From assembly GCA_900768435.1 (NCBI GenBank), contig CAAGCW010000028.1:16053-80052 (forward strand): a stretch of DNA of 64,000 nucleotides, in the 5' to 3' direction. The notes beneath the pieces were generated by a model. It worked only from the letters and a program-made list of their open reading frames with translations, was not told the origin of the DNA and did no database searches. Source of the DNA: an uncultured Collinsella sp. GTDB lineage: Bacteria > Actinomycetota > Coriobacteriia > Coriobacteriales > Coriobacteriaceae. The translations under genes were made by a program, and so were the position numbers. Shown in pieces: positions 32,292 to 41,022 of the stretch (positions are counted from its first letter, which is position 1; every line of letters begins with the position of its first letter).

Positions 32292-33173
32292 CTACAGGTA
32301 CTCGATTTGAGCGCCCTCGGTGTCGCACGTCAGAATATGCGTCTCACACTTGGGGAACTGCTCACGCAGCTTGACCTGCAGGAACTTCGCCACGATGGTG
32401 TCGTCGGTCACGGCCATAAGGGTCGAGCCCGAACCGCTGATCCAGATGGTCTTGGCGCCCCCGTTAAGGCAGGTGTCGCGCACAGCGTTGTAGTCGGGGA
32501 TGAGGCGGCGGCGATAGGGCTCCTGGATGCGGTCGTCGTTGGCGGCGGCAATCAGGTCGAGGTCGCCGGTCTCCAAGCCGCGCGTCATGCCGGCGATGCG
32601 GCCCATCTGCCACACGGCGGTGGAGAGCGGAATCTCCTGCGGCACGACCTTGCGCGCCTCACTCGTGTGTACCTCGTAGGGCGGAATCACGGTAATAAAA
32701 CGCAAGCGGTCGCTCACCTCGTAGCGCAGGCACTGGGGCAGCGAATCGGTCGGCGTAAAGGAACAGACGGCGCCGCCCAGGATGGCGGGAGCGACGTTAT
32801 CGGGATGGCCCTCGACCTCGGTGGCAATGCGGACGAGCTCGGCGCGATCGACGGTGTGGCCCGTCAGCGCGGCGGCTGCCATAATGCCGGCGACGACGCA
32901 GGTGGAGCTGGAGCCCAGGCCGCGGGCGACGGGAACGTCAGTCTGAATGTCGATGGCGACGGGGAAGGCCGGTTCGCCCCATGCAGCCAATGCATCCACA
33001 AAGCTGACGTAGACCAGGTTGTTCTCGTTTTGGAACTCCTCGGGGCAGCCGGTGATGGTGAGCTTATCGGCGCGCGCGAAGGTGAAGTGCGAGTAGAGGC
33101 TGACGGCCATGCCGAGGGTGTCGTAGCCGATGCCTAGGTTGGCGCTGGTTGCTGGGACGGTGATCTTGATCAT
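32292..33173 (-). CDS. thrB: Homoserine kinase
   Basis: A 293-aa GHMP kinase that phosphorylates homoserine using ATP. The N-terminal VPATSANLGIGYDTLGMA and the phosphate-binding PVARGLGSSSTCVVAG (residues about 80-95) are diagnostic, and the C-terminal WISGSGSTLMAV supplies the third GHMP motif. It lies downstream of threonine synthase on the same strand, but a 203-bp gap with a family B-like hairpin separates them, so coupling is loose. The order thrC-thrB, with the aspartokinase gene divergent, brings most of the threonine branch together. Confidence 0.95.
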   Translation of the reverse strand: MIKITVPATSANLGIGYDTLGMAVSLYSHFTFARADKLTITGCPEEFQNENNLVYVSFVDALAAWGEPAFPVAIDIQTDVPVARGLGSSSTCVVAGIMAAAALTGHTVDRAELVRIATEVEGHPDNVAPAILGGAVCSFTPTDSLPQCLRYEVSDRLRFITVIPPYEVHTSEARKVVPQEIPLSTAVWQMGRIAGMTRGLETGDLDLIAAANDDRIQEPYRRRLIPDYNAVRDTCLNGGAKTIWISGSGSTLMAVTDDTIVAKFLQVKLREQFPKCETHILTCDTEGAQIEYL

Positions 33174-33186
33174 GTGAGTCCTCCTG

Positions 33187-33298
33187 GCGTGCCTGGCTGT
33201 TTAGTTCGCTGCTCGGGCAGTCCTGCGCAAGACGGAAAGCACATTAAGTGCTTTCCTTTGCGTGCGGAACTCGCGACGAACTAAACAGCCAGGCACGC
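33187..33298 (+). repeat. Family B-like element, divergent copy
   Basis: A perfect 22-bp outer helix (33187-33208 with 33277-33298; core GCCTGGCTGTTTAGTTCG) encloses CTGCTCGGGCA and TGCGGAACTCG, related to the family B loop strands, and a GGAAAGCAC/GTGCTTTCC inner helix with an ATTAA loop. It lies between thrB and thrC in the orientation opposite to both genes. Confidence 0.65.
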
Positions 33299-33376
33299 TG
33301 TGCGCGTTCGTCATCATCCCGGGGGTTATCTGATGAAAGAAGGTGCGCCGGCTTTCGCCGGCGCTTAATAAGGGAT

Positions 33377-34894
33377 CTAGTTGGTGCTCATTCGTTTTGC
33401 TGCAGACTCGACGTAGCTTGCCATCTCATCGACGTCGCAGACGTCTTCAAAGCGGACGGGTTTGGACTCGAGCTCGGCGAGCTGGGTCGGGGCGACCGTG
33501 TTGGTGGCCTGCTCGAGCACACGCATAGCCTCAAAGTCGTCCTTGGGAACGTCGAGGCCCAGGGCGTCGCAGCAGGCGCGCGGGAACTTGTAGGGGCTGG
33601 CGGTCGAAAGCAGCACGCGGGCCTTGGCTCCCTCGGCGGGAGCGACCTGTTCAAAGACGTGATAGCCGCAGGCGGTGTGCGGATCGATTACGTAACCGTT
33701 CGCATCCCAGCAGCTCTTGATGGCAGCGCGGACCTCATCCTCGCTGGCCCAGCCGCAGCCAAAGACGCTCTGAATCTTTGCCAGCAGGTCGGCGGGAACA
33801 TCGTAGCGACCAGTCTGTGCCAGTTGCTCCATAAGGCCGGCAACGAGCTCGCAGTCGCCATCGGACAGGAAGTACAGCATACGCTCCAGGTTTGAGCTGA
33901 TGAGGATGTCCATCGACGGCGAGATGGTCGTGAAGAACGGACGGTTGCGGTCGTAGACGCCGGTGGTCAGGAAGTCGGCCAGCACGTTGTTCTTGTCGCT
34001 CGCAACGATGAGCTTAGCGACGGGCAGGCCCATGCGCTTGGCATAGTAGCCGGCCAGGATATCACCAAAGTTGCCGGTCGGCACGCAGAACTCCACGGCG
34101 TCGCCTGCCTCGATGGCGCCCGCGCGTAGCAGCTGCGCATAGGCGGCAAAGTAATAGACGACCTGCGGCACCAGGCGGCCGACGTTGATGGAGTTGGCGC
34201 TCGAAAGCACGGTGCCGGTGGCCTCCAAGCGCTCGGCAAGCTCCTCATCGGCAAAGATGCGCTTGACGGCGCTCTGGGTGTCGTCAAAGTTGCCGCGGAT
34301 GCCGCAGACGGCGACGTTGTCGCCCTCCTGTGTGGACATCTGCAGATTCTGCACGCGGCTGACCTTGCCTTCGGGATAAAAGACGGTGATGCCCGTGCCC
34401 GGAGCATCGGCAAAGCCGGCGAGCGCGGCCTTGCCCGTGTCGCCCGACGTGGCGGTGACGATCATGATGCGCTCGGCGCCGCCGTCCTCGGCCGAGGTGC
34501 GGGCCATGAGGCGGGGGAGCATCTGCAAGGCGACATCCTTAAAGGCGCTCGTGGGACCGCCAAAGAGCTCCATCACATAGGTTTGAGGAGCGTCGGTGCC
34601 CGGCGCTACGTCGAGTTTGACGAGCGGCGTGACCTCATCGCTTGCAAACGTACCGCGGTAAGCCTCATTCACACAGGCCGAAATTTCTTCGTCCGTGTAA
34701 TCGTTCAGTAACATTCCCAACACATCTTGAGCGATTTCAAAGTACGATTTATCGGCAAGCGAGCTGATATCGACCTGTTGGATGCCCAGCTCGTCCGAGA
34801 CAAACAAACCCCCGTCGGGAGCGATGCCGGTACGGATTGCCACCTTACTTGAGCACGATAAAGTGCGTCCTCGTGTACTATGATAGGTTCCCAT
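33377..34894 (-). CDS. thrC: Threonine synthase
   Basis: A 505-aa PLP enzyme from the ATG at 34894, which has GAGGAGCAG upstream; an in-frame upstream start is less likely. It converts O-phosphohomoserine to threonine. N-terminal GTYHSTRG and the PLP lysine motif GGPTSAFKDVALQML near residue 112 are clear, with the phosphate loop TATSGDTGKAALAG near 140. It belongs to the long class that includes the yeast and E. coli enzymes. It is divergent from the aspartokinase gene with 103 bp between starts, so the two probably share a control region. Confidence 0.95.
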   Translation of the reverse strand: MGTYHSTRGRTLSCSSKVAIRTGIAPDGGLFVSDELGIQQVDISSLADKSYFEIAQDVLGMLLNDYTDEEISACVNEAYRGTFASDEVTPLVKLDVAPGTDAPQTYVMELFGGPTSAFKDVALQMLPRLMARTSAEDGGAERIMIVTATSGDTGKAALAGFADAPGTGITVFYPEGKVSRVQNLQMSTQEGDNVAVCGIRGNFDDTQSAVKRIFADEELAERLEATGTVLSSANSINVGRLVPQVVYYFAAYAQLLRAGAIEAGDAVEFCVPTGNFGDILAGYYAKRMGLPVAKLIVASDKNNVLADFLTTGVYDRNRPFFTTISPSMDILISSNLERMLYFLSDGDCELVAGLMEQLAQTGRYDVPADLLAKIQSVFGCGWASEDEVRAAIKSCWDANGYVIDPHTACGYHVFEQVAPAEGAKARVLLSTASPYKFPRACCDALGLDVPKDDFEAMRVLEQATNTVAPTQLAELESKPVRFEDVCDVDEMASYVESAAKRMSTN

Positions 34895-34997
34895 ATAACA
34901 CTGCTCCTCGGATGCCTTGGTCCCAATCGGTGAACCCATGGTATCAGAGCACGCAAAACAGGTTTGCAGAGGCTTTTAGAAAGGTAACCTCAAGCCC

Positions 34998-36386
34998 ATG
35001 ATTAAGATTGCCAAGTTTGGCGGCTCGTCGGTCGCCGACGCCGAACACTTTAAGAAGATCAAGGCCATTGTCGATGCCGACCCGGCCCGCCGTTTTGTGG
35101 TGGTTTCTGCCTGCGGTCGCCGCTTTAAGGGCGATACCAAGGTGACCGACCTGCTCTACTTGGTTAACGCACACGTTAAGTACCACGTGTCGTGCGAGGA
35201 GCTGCTCGAGGACATTGGCCAGCGCTATTTTGATATCGCTGACGAGCTAGAGCTCACCTATCCCATCCGCGAGGAGTTCGCGGCCTTTGCCGAGCGCGCC
35301 CGTTCCGGTGGCTACTCCACCGAGGAACTCGTGAGCCGCGGCGAGTACTTTACCGCCCGTCTGATGGCCGAGTACCTGGGCCTGCCGTTCCTGGATGCCG
35401 CGACGGTCGTGGCGTTCCATCATGACGGTACGCTCAGCATGAACCGCACCGCCGAGCTGGTGCAGGAGTACGGCCAGCAGGGCGGCTTTGTTATGCCCGG
35501 TTTCTACGGCGCGACGCGTGAGGGGCAGATCAAGCTGCTCGACCGTGGCGGCGGCGATATTTCCGGCTCGATTCTGGCCAAGTGCCTTGGTGCCGACCTG
35601 TACGAGAACTGGACCGACGTTTCGGGCTTCTATTCTGCCGATCCGCGTATTGTTCCCGAGGCTCAGCCCATTGCGCGCGTTACCTACGAGGAGCTGCGCG
35701 AGCTTTCGTACATGGGTGCAAGCGTCCTGCACGAGGAGGCCGTGTTCCCCGTGCGCGAGGCAGGCATTCCGCTGGTCATCAAGAACACCAATGCGCCGCA
35801 GGACCCCGGCACCATCATTAGTGAGACGGCTGACGAGGGTGAGGCGGAGCCTATCATTACCGGCGTGACCGGCAAGCGCGGCTTTGTCGCCATCAACGTT
35901 GCCCGCGACCGCACCAAGCCCCGTGTCGGCTTTATGCGCCGTGCACTTTCGGTGTTCGAACGCTATGACGTTTCCGTCGAGCATATGCCCACCGGCGTCG
36001 ACCGCTTTGGCGCCGTGGTGCAGGAGCAGGATGTGCACGATTCGCTGTACTCACTCGTGGGTGACATCCAGCAGGAGGTCGAGCCGCTCGAGATCGAGGT
36101 TGTCGAGGGCTTGGCGCTCATCGCGACCGTCGGTCGTAACCTGCGCGGCCGCGCAGGTATTTCGGGCCATCTGTTTGGCATGCTTGGTCAGGCCGGCGTG
36201 AGCGTACGTATGATTTCGCAGAGCTGCGACGAGATCAACATCATTATCGGCGTAGAGGAGAAGGACTTCGATCTGGCGATCCAGACCATCTACCGCGCCT
36301 TCTCCGACGAGAACGGTATTGTAAAGGTCTCCGACCTGGAGGCTCCCGCGCCGGTCGATCCCGCCCTGGCCGCGCTCCACAAGTAG
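34998..36386 (+). CDS. lysC: Aspartate kinase
   Basis: A 462-aa enzyme that phosphorylates aspartate, the first step to lysine, threonine and methionine. The kinase domain starts with KFGGSSVADAEHFKKI and includes ELVSRGEYFTA and GRGGGDISGS-like DRGGGDISGSILAKCLGA. Two ACT domains follow at about residues 310-445 (FVAINVARDRTKPRVG and LALIATVGRNLRGRAG), so it is probably feedback-regulated. There is no homoserine dehydrogenase fusion. The paralogue type (III) is common in anaerobes. It is followed by a terminator and asd. Confidence 0.94.
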   Translation: MIKIAKFGGSSVADAEHFKKIKAIVDADPARRFVVVSACGRRFKGDTKVTDLLYLVNAHVKYHVSCEELLEDIGQRYFDIADELELTYPIREEFAAFAERARSGGYSTEELVSRGEYFTARLMAEYLGLPFLDAATVVAFHHDGTLSMNRTAELVQEYGQQGGFVMPGFYGATREGQIKLLDRGGGDISGSILAKCLGADLYENWTDVSGFYSADPRIVPEAQPIARVTYEELRELSYMGASVLHEEAVFPVREAGIPLVIKNTNAPQDPGTIISETADEGEAEPIITGVTGKRGFVAINVARDRTKPRVGFMRRALSVFERYDVSVEHMPTGVDRFGAVVQEQDVHDSLYSLVGDIQQEVEPLEIEVVEGLALIATVGRNLRGRAGISGHLFGMLGQAGVSVRMISQSCDEINIIIGVEEKDFDLAIQTIYRAFSDENGIVKVSDLEAPAPVDPALAALHK

Positions 36387-36458
36387 CTGCTATCTCGCTG
36401 GATTTTTGAGTCATGTCTCATAAATCTACGGCGGGGCGTTTCGTTTCGGTTTCGTTTC

Positions 36459-36490
36459 GACGGGGCGGGTTTTGTATCCGCCCCGTTCTT
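36459..36490 (+). terminator. Terminator between aspartokinase gene and asd
   Basis: A GACGGGGCGG and CCGCCCCGT stem with a TTTTGTAT loop is followed by TCTTGT. TATAAA at 36492-36497, right after it, may be the -10 box of asd. Confidence 0.65.
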
Positions 36491-36561
36491 GTATAAACTG
36501 GGCAAGAATATCCGGCCTGCTTGGCGTGCGGGCGATAGCTACAACCTTTAAAGGGGGAAGC

Positions 36562-37587
36562 ATGAAACAGTACACGGTTGCTATTTTGGGCGCGACGGGA
36601 GCCGTGGGCACCCAGATGCTCGAGTGCCTCAACGAGCAGGAGTTCCCGGTCGGTAAGCTCAAGTTGCTGGCGAGCGCACGCTCTGCGGGCAAGACCGTCG
36701 AGTTCCGCGGCGAGCAGGTTGTGATTGAGGAGGCTTGCCCCGAGGCCTTTGAGGGCTGCGACATCGTACTCGGCGCTGCCGGCGACGATATCGCCAAGGA
36801 ACTGCTGCCCGAGGCCGTCAAGCGCGGCGCCGTCGTGGTCGACAACAGCCACGCCTTCCGTCTGGATCCCGAGGTGCCGCTGGTCGTGCCCGAGATCAAC
36901 GCCGACGACATTAAGTGGCATCATGGCCTTATCGCCAACCCCAACTGCGCGACCATCATCGGCCTGGTTCCCACGTGGCCGCTGCATCAGCTCGCCGGCG
37001 TGAAGCGCATGATCGTCTCGACGTACCAGGCGGCTTCGGGCGCCGGTGCCCCCGGTATGGCCGAGCTCGAGGCCCAGCTGGCCGCCCTGGGCCGCGGCGA
37101 GGAGATTCCCGAGCCGCGTGCATTTGCCGCCCAGCTGGCGAGCAACCTGATTCCGCAGATCGGCGGCGTCAAGGGGGAGGGCTTTACCTCCGAGGAGATG
37201 AAGCTGCAAAACGAGGGCCGCAAGATCATGCATCTGCCCGAGCTGCGCGTGAACTGCACTTGCGTGCGCGTGCCCGTGCTGCGCTCGCACTCCGAGAGCA
37301 TTACGCTCGAGTTTGAGCGCGATATTACGGTCGAGGAAGCTCGTGCTGCGCTGGCTGTCGCTCCCGGCGTCAAGCTGGTTGACGACATGAGCGCCGAGGA
37401 TGCGCACGAGCGTTTCCCCATGCCGATGGATACGTCCGACCAGGACCTGATTTGGGTCGGCCGCGTGCGTCGCGACATCTCGAACCCCGAGGCCGCGCGC
37501 GGCATCACCTTCTGGTGCTGCGGCGACCAAATCCGTAAGGGCGCGGCAACCAACGCCGTCCAGATCGCTAAGCTGCTCTGCGAGTAG
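36562..37587 (+). CDS. asd: Aspartate-semialdehyde dehydrogenase
   Basis: A 341-aa enzyme from the ATG at 36562, behind AAGGGGGAAG. It reduces aspartyl phosphate to aspartate semialdehyde with NADPH. The Rossmann motif LGATGAVGTQML is at the N-terminus, the active-site Cys in NPNCATIIG near residue 128, and the substrate/catalytic His segment toward the C-terminus. The length fits the Gram-positive/archaeal-like class lacking the E. coli insertions. It acts directly after the aspartokinase and shares its direction. A family B hairpin sits 13 bases past its stop. Confidence 0.95.
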   Translation: MKQYTVAILGATGAVGTQMLECLNEQEFPVGKLKLLASARSAGKTVEFRGEQVVIEEACPEAFEGCDIVLGAAGDDIAKELLPEAVKRGAVVVDNSHAFRLDPEVPLVVPEINADDIKWHHGLIANPNCATIIGLVPTWPLHQLAGVKRMIVSTYQAASGAGAPGMAELEAQLAALGRGEEIPEPRAFAAQLASNLIPQIGGVKGEGFTSEEMKLQNEGRKIMHLPELRVNCTCVRVPVLRSHSESITLEFERDITVEEARAALAVAPGVKLVDDMSAEDAHERFPMPMDTSDQDLIWVGRVRRDISNPEAARGITFWCCGDQIRKGAATNAVQIAKLLCE

Positions 37588-37600
37588 CGTGACCTGTCCG

Positions 37601-37728
37601 GCGGGGGCCGGGCTTAGTTTTCAGAACGTCCTCGACCATGTGTGGCGCCTTGTCCTGCTCCTTCGGAGCCGCGGACAAGGCGCCACACTGGTCTGCGGAG
37701 TGTTCTGAAAACTAAGCCCGGCCCCCGC
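37601..37728 (+). repeat. Family B structured element, copy 3
   Basis: A perfect 26-bp outer helix (37601-37626 with 37703-37728) lies 13 bases after the asd stop. The loop strands are CGTCCTCGACCATG and CTGGTCTGCGGAGTG. The inner helix is TGTGGCGCCTTGTCC with 37673-37687, and the apical hairpin GCTCC-TTC-GGAGC. Confidence 0.8.
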
Positions 37729-37839
37729 CTGCGGTGACGCTGCTGCGAGCGGCCTGCGATGGGGCCGTTGATGGTTGGGGCCGCTGGGCTGATGTGGGGG
37801 CGCGTGGTTGTTGCGGGCCCTGGTCCCGGCGGCGGCCTC

Positions 37840-37927
37840 GGCGCTTTGCGCCTGCCGCCTTGGAGGACTGTGGGGCGCGGCCGGCAGCGGTGGCGCGTTG
37901 CGCCTGCTGCCTTGGGTGACTTTGGGG
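37840..37927 (+). repeat. Imperfect 36-bp tandem duplication, period 52
   Basis: GGCGCTTTGCGCCTGCCGCC (from 37840) and GGCGCGTTGCGCCTGCTGCC (from 37892) begin two similar blocks that continue through CTTGG..GAC..TGGGG. This extremely G-rich 250-bp region between asd and ogt encodes nothing convincing. Confidence 0.55.
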
Positions 37928-37989
37928 TCGATTGGGGTTGTCTGCACAATTCGCGGTATTATGTTGCGGAGTTTTGAAAGGAGCCGCTG

Positions 37990-38568
37990 GTGGTCACGAC
38001 GACATTTGCCTCGCCTTTGGGCGAAATCTTGCTTGCCGCTGATGGCCGCGGTCTGACGGGGCTTTGGTTTGAGGGGCAGGAGCACTTTGGTTCCACGCTT
38101 CTCCGGGAAGACTCCGAACATGTTGAAGGCGCCGACGCGGTTTCCGGTACCGGTGGGATGTCTTCGGTGAGTCCGGCAAATGGCGCGGCTTCTTCGGTGC
38201 TAGAGCGTTCTTGGGCTTGGCTGAATGCTTATTTTGCGGGGCAGGAGCCTCGGTTTACGCCGCCGTTGCATATGATCGGCACGGCGTTTCAGCGTGAAGT
38301 TTGGTTTGAACTGCTTTCAATTCCGCGTGGCGAGGTCGCTACGTATGGCGAGGTCGCCCAGCGTGTTGCGGCTCGACATCGTGTGCCGGGAAACGAGGCA
38401 CCCGTCGTGTCTCCTCGTGCGGTGGGGGCTGCGGTTGCGCGTAATCCCATTTCGATAATCGTGCCGTGCCATCGCGTGGTCGCGGCCGACGGATCGCTCA
38501 ACGGATATGCCGGCGGGCTTGATCGCAAGGAGTGGCTGCTTCGGCTTGAGGGCGCGTACGAGGAGTAA
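37990..38568 (+). CDS. ogt: Methylated-DNA--[protein]-cysteine S-methyltransferase
   Basis: A 192-aa suicide repair protein that removes methyl groups from O6-methylguanine. It starts with GTG at 37990, nine bases after AAAGGAG. The active site PCHRVV is near residue 158, preceded by the helix-turn-helix GEVATYGEVAQRVA and followed by LNGYAGGLDRKEWLL. The N-terminal half contains a low-complexity Ser/Gly/Ala insertion at about residues 40-68, making it slightly longer than most family members. A Glu-rich tail ends the protein. It is a single gene with no partner. Confidence 0.92.
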   Translation: MVTTTFASPLGEILLAADGRGLTGLWFEGQEHFGSTLLREDSEHVEGADAVSGTGGMSSVSPANGAASSVLERSWAWLNAYFAGQEPRFTPPLHMIGTAFQREVWFELLSIPRGEVATYGEVAQRVAARHRVPGNEAPVVSPRAVGAAVARNPISIIVPCHRVVAADGSLNGYAGGLDRKEWLLRLEGAYEE

Positions 38569-38671
38569 CGCTCGAGCACTTTGCATAACTAGGACGCCGT
38601 GAAAGGACGAGTCACTGTCCCTTCGCGCCCGGCATGCGTCAAAGCGCTCGACACGTGCGCCTTAAGTTTGG

Positions 38672-38732
38672 CTAAGCCATATCCTGCGTATTTGAAAATG
38701 CGCAGGTTGAGCGGCTAAGGCTGCGCTAAGGC
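38672..38732 (+). promoter_or_regulatory. Candidate OmpR-type tandem repeat upstream of the response regulator
   Basis: CTAAGGC occurs at 38715-38721 and 38726-38732, an 11-bp period typical of OmpR/PhoB tandem sites, with CTAAGCC further upstream at 38672. It lies 65 bases before the response regulator start, and TATAGT at 38771 may be a -10 box. Autoregulation is plausible. Confidence 0.4.
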
Positions 38733-38796
38733 GTCTGGCGGTGCGCTATTATCGGCAGTATCGAAACCTGTATAGTCATGCGCCAAAGGAGCAACT

Positions 38797-39486
38797 ATGA
38801 AGCTGATGCTTGCCGAGGACGAACCCGGCCTCTCCCGCGCCCTTACCGCGATTCTTCAACATAGCGACTACGAGGTTGACACCGCGCTCGACGGTCTGAC
38901 GGCGCTCGAATATCTACTCGCCAACGACTATGACGCCGCGATTCTGGACATCATGATGCCCGGCATGGATGGCATCGAGGTGCTCAAGCGCACACGCGCC
39001 GCCGGTAAGCGACTGCCCATCATCATGCTTACGGCCAAAAGCGAGGTGTCCGATAAGGTCGAGGGCCTGGATGCCGGCGCCAACGATTACCTGACCAAGC
39101 CGTTTGCCGCCAAGGAGCTGCTCGCTCGCATTCGTGCCATGACGCGCGCCGCGACGGCAATTGACGCCACGACGCTCAGCGTGGGCAACGTGCGCCTCGA
39201 CACGGCATCGTGCACACTCGTTGGGCCTTTGGGCGAGGAACATCTGGCCAATCGTGAGTTTCAGCTTATGGAGCTCTTTATGCGCAATGCCGGCACGCGC
39301 ATGCCCACCGAGCGTCTGATGCTCGAGGTTTGGGGTGAGGACGCGCCCGAAGGCGCCAACGTGGTGTGGGTCTATATCTCGTACCTGCGCAAAAAGCTGA
39401 CGGCGCTGGGTGCCAACGTGGTCATTCGCGCATCGCGCAATCAGGGCTATTCGCTTGAGGTTGTTGAGGAAGGCGAACAGGCGTGA
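38797..39486 (+). CDS. OmpR-family response regulator
   Basis: A 229-aa two-component regulator. The receiver domain (1-115) has the acidic pocket AEDEPG, phospho-acceptor Asp in AILDIMMPGMDG near 52, and Lys in LTKPFAAKELLARI near 104. A winged-helix output domain spans about 128-222 (ANREFQLMELFMRNAGTRMP, then VWVYISYLRKKL). The start follows AAAGGAGC. Its stop overlaps the kinase GTG (GTGA), so the pair is coupled. No target operon is obvious; the neighbours are ogt and an AIM24 protein, and the only recognisable repeat is upstream of this gene itself. Confidence 0.92.
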   Translation: MKLMLAEDEPGLSRALTAILQHSDYEVDTALDGLTALEYLLANDYDAAILDIMMPGMDGIEVLKRTRAAGKRLPIIMLTAKSEVSDKVEGLDAGANDYLTKPFAAKELLARIRAMTRAATAIDATTLSVGNVRLDTASCTLVGPLGEEHLANREFQLMELFMRNAGTRMPTERLMLEVWGEDAPEGANVVWVYISYLRKKLTALGANVVIRASRNQGYSLEVVEEGEQA

Positions 39487-40856
39487 GCATACGCGCGTGG
39501 TGCAAGCGCATGACGGAGCGGTTTCACGCCGCCACGAGTAGTACGGGGCGGGCAAATGCTGTTGACACATTGGGCCGCCGCCTGCGTCGCAAGTTCATCC
39601 TCGTTGCCATGGGCGCCGTGACCGTGGTGCTCACGCTCATCATTGCCGGCATCAACATCGTCAATTATTCGCATGTCTGCAAGATGGCCGACGCTCGCCT
39701 GGACTATATCTTGGCAGGCAAGGACGGCATTGATGGGGAGGACGAGCCTAAGACCGGTCCCGGTCAGGATGCGGTTGCCGGCAAGGTTGCTACCGGTAAC
39801 CGGGCGGCCGTTCGCGATGGGCATTTTGAAGGCATGACGGCGGAGTCTCCCTTCGACACGCGCTACTTTACGGTGTCGATTGCCGGCGGGCAGGTGACCG
39901 ATGTCAATACCGCCCGCATTGCCGCGGTGGGCGCCAAGCGTGCTGCACGCATCGCTGCAGGACTGTATTCCAAGGGTTTGACCTCGGGCTTTTCTGGTAA
40001 CTACCGCTATACGGTTACGGTTCAGGGCGACGAGACAACCTATGTATTCGTCGACTGTTCACGTGAGCTCACAAGCTTCCATTCGTTTTTAAGTGCGAGC
40101 GTGGCCATCAGCTGCATTGGCTGGCTGGCGGTATTGGCGATTGTGACGGTGGCCTCGGGTGCTGTAATTCGGCCGATGGTCGAGAGTTATAGCAAGCAGA
40201 AGCGCTTCATTACCGATGCGAGCCACGAGATCAAGACGCCGCTGGCTGTAATTGATGCCGCCAACGAGGTGCAAGAGATCGAGAGCGGCGAGAGCGAGTG
40301 GACGCAGAGCATTCACGAGCAGGTCGCGCGGCTGACGGCGCTCACGGAACGTCTAGTGTTTTTGGCACGTATGGACGAGGGCTCGGCGGGCTTTACCATG
40401 ACATCGATCAATCTTTCGGAGGCCGTGGACAAGGCTGCGGCGCCGTTTGAATCGGTGGCGGTTTCGCGCGGCAAGCGTCTGTCGACGTCGATTGCGTGCG
40501 GCGTGCGGGCCCATGCCGATGCTGCGGCGGTGGCGCAGGTGGTTGAGCTGCTTCTGGACAACGCCACGCGCTATGCGAGCGAGGGCAGCGTGATTGAGCT
40601 GAGCCTGCGTGCCGTTTCGCGCGTTCAGGGTAAGGGCGCCACCGAGCTTGTCGTATCGAACGCCGTGGACGAGCTGCCCGAAGGCGACCTAGATCGATTG
40701 TTCGACCGCTTCTATCGTGCGGACGTGTCGCGCAGCTCCAAGACGGGCGGCTCGGGCGTGGGCCTATCCGTGGTGCGTGCCATCGCCGAAGCCCATGGCG
40801 GGAGCGCTTCTGTCTGCGGCCACGGTAACCAGATTACCTTCACCGTCCGCCTCTAA
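39483..40856 (+). CDS. Sensor histidine kinase
   Basis: A 457-aa kinase starting at GTG 39483. A first membrane helix near residues 35-58 and a second near 208-232 enclose an extracytoplasmic sensor of about 150 residues without recognisable motifs. The H box is FITDASHEIKTPLAVIDA near 242, the N box ELLLDNATRYAS near 355, and GSGVGLSVVRAIAEAHGG near 425 supplies the ATP lid. There is little or no HAMP domain between the second helix and the H box. Its cognate regulator is the overlapping upstream gene. A family C palindrome begins one base after the stop codon. Confidence 0.9.
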   Translation: MSIRAWCKRMTERFHAATSSTGRANAVDTLGRRLRRKFILVAMGAVTVVLTLIIAGINIVNYSHVCKMADARLDYILAGKDGIDGEDEPKTGPGQDAVAGKVATGNRAAVRDGHFEGMTAESPFDTRYFTVSIAGGQVTDVNTARIAAVGAKRAARIAAGLYSKGLTSGFSGNYRYTVTVQGDETTYVFVDCSRELTSFHSFLSASVAISCIGWLAVLAIVTVASGAVIRPMVESYSKQKRFITDASHEIKTPLAVIDAANEVQEIESGESEWTQSIHEQVARLTALTERLVFLARMDEGSAGFTMTSINLSEAVDKAAAPFESVAVSRGKRLSTSIACGVRAHADAAAVAQVVELLLDNATRYASEGSVIELSLRAVSRVQGKGATELVVSNAVDELPEGDLDRLFDRFYRADVSRSSKTGGSGVGLSVVRAIAEAHGGSASVCGHGNQITFTVRL

Positions 40857-40857
40857 G

Positions 40858-40899
40858 ACCTGCCAAAAAGGGACAGGTTTATTTTGGCAGGTTTTATCT
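40858..40899 (+). repeat. Family C palindrome, copy 4
   Basis: ACCTGCCAAAAAG, GGACAGGTTTA and TTTTGGCAGGTTTTATCTG directly follow the histidine kinase stop codon. The arms are perfect. Confidence 0.85.
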
Positions 40900-41022
40900 G
40901 TGCAGACGGCAGCGGAGGCTGGCGGTGATCGGCGCCATGAACGCCACCGACCCAAATAAACGCACCTCTAACTGCTAAAATATGGACATCGTTGTTCGGC
41001 TCCCGAAGGAAAGGAGACGGTC

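Noticed and set aside
37614..38121. Proline/arginine-rich open frames between asd and ogt on the minus strand
   Set aside because: They arise from the G-rich duplicated sequence and hairpin arms; no ribosome site or recognisable domain.
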